Shown: in pieces, positions 61,479 to 64,000 of the stretch | Position numbering within the stretch: position 1 is the first letter of the stretch | Layout: each line of letters starts with the position of its first letter | Assembly (NCBI GenBank): GCA_021820665.1 | Contig: JAKADK010000002.1 | Span: 1-64,000, forward strand | Origin: Actinomycetes bacterium | GTDB lineage: Bacteria; Actinomycetota; Acidimicrobiia; Acidimicrobiales; RAAP-2 | Direction: 5' to 3' | Length of the DNA stretch: 64,000 bases | The notes under the pieces: model-generated | Seen by the model: only the letters and a program-made list of their open reading frames with translations | The model's database searches: none | Told to the model about the DNA's origin: nothing | Made by a program: the position numbers and the translations under genes

Positions 61479-63707
61479 ATGACGACAGGGACGGACACGG
61501 GACGAGCTACCGCGCCGGGGTCGGCCCTGCCCGGGAGCAGGCCCGGAGGTGCCCCGGGGGCTCCTCATCCCGCCGTCCGGCCGCCGGACCCGGCCGCTCA
61601 GCTCGACGCCATCCTCGCCTCGTCGATCGTGGCCCTCTTCTCGATCGACCTCGACGGGACCATCACCAACTGGAACCCGGGGGCGGAGCGCATCTACGGG
61701 TGGACCACCGACGAGGCGATCGGGCAGTCCGTCACCACGCTCGTACCCCCCGAAGAGCTCTCCCGTCACGAGCAGATGACGGCGGCGGCGGCGGGTGGGC
61801 AGACCGTCACCATGGACCTGGTCAGGAGGTGGCGGAGCGACGGGACGACAGGGATCCTGTCGGTCACGCTCGCGCCGATCCGCGACGCACGCGGACGCGT
61901 CGTGGGCATCTCGGCGATCGCCCGGGACCAGGAGATCGTCCAGCAGGCGTCGGCGGCGCTGGTGTCCAGCGAGGCTCGATTCCACCAGGTGATGGAGACC
62001 TCGCTGGTGGGTGCGTGCATGCTCGACCCGGTCGGTCGGATGACGTACGCCAACCGGTCGCTGGCGGACCTGCTCCGGGTAAGCAGGGACGACCTCGCCG
62101 GTCGCATGTTCACCGAGTTCATCGCCGCCGAGGACCTGCCTGCTGCCCGCCGCTGGATCGAGGGCAGGGGAGGTGCCGAGCCGGGATCGGCCGTCGGGCA
62201 CCTCCGGCGCCCGGACGGCTCCGAAGCGTTGGTGCGGTACGCCGCCAACTCCATGTTCGGCACCGACGGCCGGGTCGAGGAGACCATCGTCCTCGTCAGC
62301 GACGTCAGCGATCTCCACCGAGCTGAGGCGGCCCTGCTCCTCCAGGCCCGTCGCCTGACGGCCCTCCACCGGCTGTCCCAACGAATGAACAGCCTGGTGT
62401 CCCGCCCGGACCAGATGCTCCAGCACGTCGCCGAGCGCTCCGCTGACCTCTTCGGGGCCACGGTCGTCGTCCGCCTCCACGACCAACCGGCTCGTCCGTG
62501 GGTCGCCGTCGACGCGGAGGTCGACACGACCCTTGCCACCCGGGTCATCGAGGACCTGTGGGACGGCTCCCCCGAAGAGCCGAGCGCGCCGCTGCGCCGG
62601 GTGACCCACGCCCAGCAGGTCGTGGTGTTCAACACCATCACACCGAAGATCCTCGCGTTCTCGCCCCGGATAGCCCGCGCCATCGCCCAGGGCATCCCGA
62701 TCGCCGCGCTGGCCATCATCCCCTTCACCGAGGATGCCAGGACCGCCGGGAGCCTCATCGTCGTCCGCCATCAGACCGGGATGCCGTTCACGACCGACGA
62801 GGTGACCGTGGCGGAGACCCTCGCCGGCCTGGTGTCGATCGCCATCAAGAACGCCCACCTGGTCGACGCATTGGGCACGAGGACGCGGCAGGCCGAGGAC
62901 GCAGCGGCACGGCTGCGCCGGAGCGTGCACGATCTCTCGTCGAGCGACGCCGAGCGCCAGGCGCTGCTCACCCGTTTGATCCGGACACGGGAGCAGGAGC
63001 GCAGCCGCATCGCCGCCGAGATCCACGACGACTCCCTCCAGGTGCTCGCCGCCGTCGGGCTCCGCCTCCAGCTCCTCCGGCGCCACCTCGAGGACCCCGA
63101 CACCGTGGAGCTGCTCAACGGCGTGGAGACGACGCTGGGTGAGGCGACCGACCGGCTCCGCCGGCTGCTCTTCGACCTGCGGCCGCCGGCCCTCGACGGT
63201 GCCGGACTGGCCGGCGCCCTGGAGGAACTGGCAGGGGTCCTCTTCGACCAGCACGGAACCGGCGTGCGCTGGCAGCTCGATGACCGGCTGACGCGCCGGC
63301 CGCCCCCGGCCGAAGAAGCGATCATCTACCGGATCGCTCGGGAGGCGATGACCAACGCGGCCAAGCACGCCGGCTGCTCCAGGATCGTCGTCGAGCTGTC
63401 CGATACCGCCGAGGGCGCCTTCGTCAGGGTGCAGGACGACGGCGTCGGGTTCCGGCTGGGGGCGACCGCCATCGGCCATTTCGGGCTCCTGCAGATGCGG
63501 GAGCACGCCGAGCTCGCCCGGGGCGTGCTGGAGATCCACTCGACACCGGGGGCCGGCACCACCGTGGAGCTCCAGATCCCGTACGGAGACGAGCAGGCCG
63601 CGACCGAGAAGGAGCTGGACGTCGGGGCCGAAGGGGACAGCGGGGCCGGCGGCGGGTCGGAACGGGACGTCGGGGCCGGCAGCGGGGATGGGGCGACGCC
63701 CGCCTGA
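61479..63707 (+). CDS. PAS-PAS-GAF sensor histidine kinase (NarL-type partner)
   Basis: The protein has 742 residues and no membrane helix. Two PAS domains (about 40-155, with WNPGAERIYGWTTDEAIGQS, and 165-285, with GRMTYANRSLADLL), a GAF domain (about 295-465), HisKA_3 with RSRIAAEIHDDSLQ (His516) and HATPase with EAMTNAAKHAGCSRIVVEL and FGLLQMREHAELARG. It would phosphorylate a NarL/LuxR-type regulator; one lies convergent just downstream. The last 40 residues are a Gly/Ser/Asp-rich repeat-like tail. Confidence 0.9.
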   Translation: MTTGTDTGRATAPGSALPGSRPGGAPGAPHPAVRPPDPAAQLDAILASSIVALFSIDLDGTITNWNPGAERIYGWTTDEAIGQSVTTLVPPEELSRHEQMTAAAAGGQTVTMDLVRRWRSDGTTGILSVTLAPIRDARGRVVGISAIARDQEIVQQASAALVSSEARFHQVMETSLVGACMLDPVGRMTYANRSLADLLRVSRDDLAGRMFTEFIAAEDLPAARRWIEGRGGAEPGSAVGHLRRPDGSEALVRYAANSMFGTDGRVEETIVLVSDVSDLHRAEAALLLQARRLTALHRLSQRMNSLVSRPDQMLQHVAERSADLFGATVVVRLHDQPARPWVAVDAEVDTTLATRVIEDLWDGSPEEPSAPLRRVTHAQQVVVFNTITPKILAFSPRIARAIAQGIPIAALAIIPFTEDARTAGSLIVVRHQTGMPFTTDEVTVAETLAGLVSIAIKNAHLVDALGTRTRQAEDAAARLRRSVHDLSSSDAERQALLTRLIRTREQERSRIAAEIHDDSLQVLAAVGLRLQLLRRHLEDPDTVELLNGVETTLGEATDRLRRLLFDLRPPALDGAGLAGALEELAGVLFDQHGTGVRWQLDDRLTRRPPPAEEAIIYRIAREAMTNAAKHAGCSRIVVELSDTAEGAFVRVQDDGVGFRLGATAIGHFGLLQMREHAELARGVLEIHSTPGAGTTVELQIPYGDEQAATEKELDVGAEGDSGAGGGSERDVGAGSGDGATPA

Positions 63708-63709
63708 CG

Positions 63710-63737
63710 GCCGATCGCTCCCACCGGAGCGATCGGC
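63710..63737. terminator. Strong bidirectional terminator hairpin
   Basis: GCCGATCGCTCC (63710-63721), loop CACC, GGAGCGATCGGC (63726-63737) form a perfect 12-bp stem two bases after the kinase stop, in the 48-bp gap between convergent genes. Confidence 0.75.
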
Positions 63738-63755
63738 GACCAGCGAGCTACGCGC

Positions 63756-63998
63756 CTACATGCCGTCCATGCTGACGAGCCCGGACCGGACCGCCACCGA
63801 GAGCGCCTCGAGCTTCGAGTGCGCTCCCAGCTTCGTGAGGATGTTCCGGACGTGGTTGCGCACCGTATGGGGGCTGAGCGAGAGACGTTCAGCCATTCCC
63901 TCGGTCGACATCCCCGCGGCCAGCAGGCCGAGGACCTCCGCCTCTCGGTCGCTGAGCCGGGGCCTGACGCCGACACGGGGTCGCGGGTGACGGGTCAT
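63756..63998 (-). CDS. LuxR-family HTH protein, probably the C-terminus of a response regulator
   Basis: The visible 80 residues are RLSDREAEVLGLLAAGMSTEG, MAERLSLSPHTVRNHVRNILTKLGAHSKLEALSVAVRSG, a complete NarL/LuxR helix-turn-helix. An ATG at 63998 could start a stand-alone protein, but the frame is open to the window edge, so a receiver domain may lie outside. It is convergent with the NarL-type kinase and is a natural partner for it. Confidence 0.8.
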   Translation of the reverse strand: MTRHPRPRVGVRPRLSDREAEVLGLLAAGMSTEGMAERLSLSPHTVRNHVRNILTKLGAHSKLEALSVAVRSGLVSMDGM

Positions 63999-64000
63999 CC

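Noticed and set aside
61278-63539. A 753-codon minus-strand frame opposite the PAS-PAS-GAF kinase
   Set aside because: The plus-strand kinase has complete domain motifs; the opposite frame has none and is a shadow.

Overview
The window is high-GC DNA that reads as an actinobacterial chromosome. Two flavin/F420-type luciferase-like oxidoreductases, a PucR regulator, a DrrA-type exporter and many GTG starts with 4-bp gene overlaps fit Actinomycetota, possibly class Acidimicrobiia; the class is an inference. No rRNA, tRNA or CRISPR array was seen. Most genes sit in tightly overlapping operons.

Left arm (1-11.9 kb) is an accessory island. It starts with a partial DUF2293 gene and a hypothetical/DUF6398 pair. 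A minus-strand operon of three conserved hypothetical proteins follows (5188 to 2275), each gene overlapping the next by 4 bp. An AbiEii toxin cut off at its N-terminus abuts a plus-strand operon: a small HicA-like protein, an HTH protein and a TOTE-type archaeo-eukaryotic primase fused to an SF2 helicase. Then come a ribbon-helix-helix antitoxin with a nested palindromic operator, a frameshifted Fic/Doc toxin, a serine-recombinase relic and an intact luciferase-like oxidoreductase. The island ends at a decayed second copy of the AbiEii/hypothetical-gene segment, so the cargo is flanked by degenerate direct repeats.

Kdp region (11.9-20.7 kb). A high-affinity K+ pump is encoded on the minus strand as OB-fold gene, kdpA, kdpB, kdpC, a 31-residue peptide and kdpF. 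Divergent kdpDE encode its two-component regulator. KdpF lies last instead of first. An RDD protein, a polytopic membrane protein and a secreted coiled-coil protein with a degenerate M23-like domain follow.

Nucleoside region (24.5-50.5 kb). This looks like one integrated salvage and degradation block. A BMP-type ABC importer would bring nucleosides in. A nucleoside hydrolase, PsuG and thymidine phosphorylase would split them. PfkB kinases, a phosphosugar mutase, DeoC and a pair of aldehyde dehydrogenases would process the sugar. A luciferase-like oxidoreductase, dihydropyrimidinase, a beta-ureidopropionase-like nitrilase, a class III aminotransferase and a methylmalonate-semialdehyde dehydrogenase would take the pyrimidine ring to CoA thioesters. 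A divergent PucR regulator caps the ring-degradation operon. A paralogue of S-adenosylhomocysteine hydrolase with altered catalytic residues lies inside this block and is the strongest candidate for new chemistry.

Right arm (50.5-64 kb) holds methyltransferases, an ABC exporter, an MscS channel, a PaaX-like regulator, AlkB, a Bcp peroxiredoxin, and signalling genes: a large REC-PAS-GGDEF-EAL-histidine kinase fusion, a PAS-PAS-GAF NarL-type kinase and a partial LuxR-type regulator.
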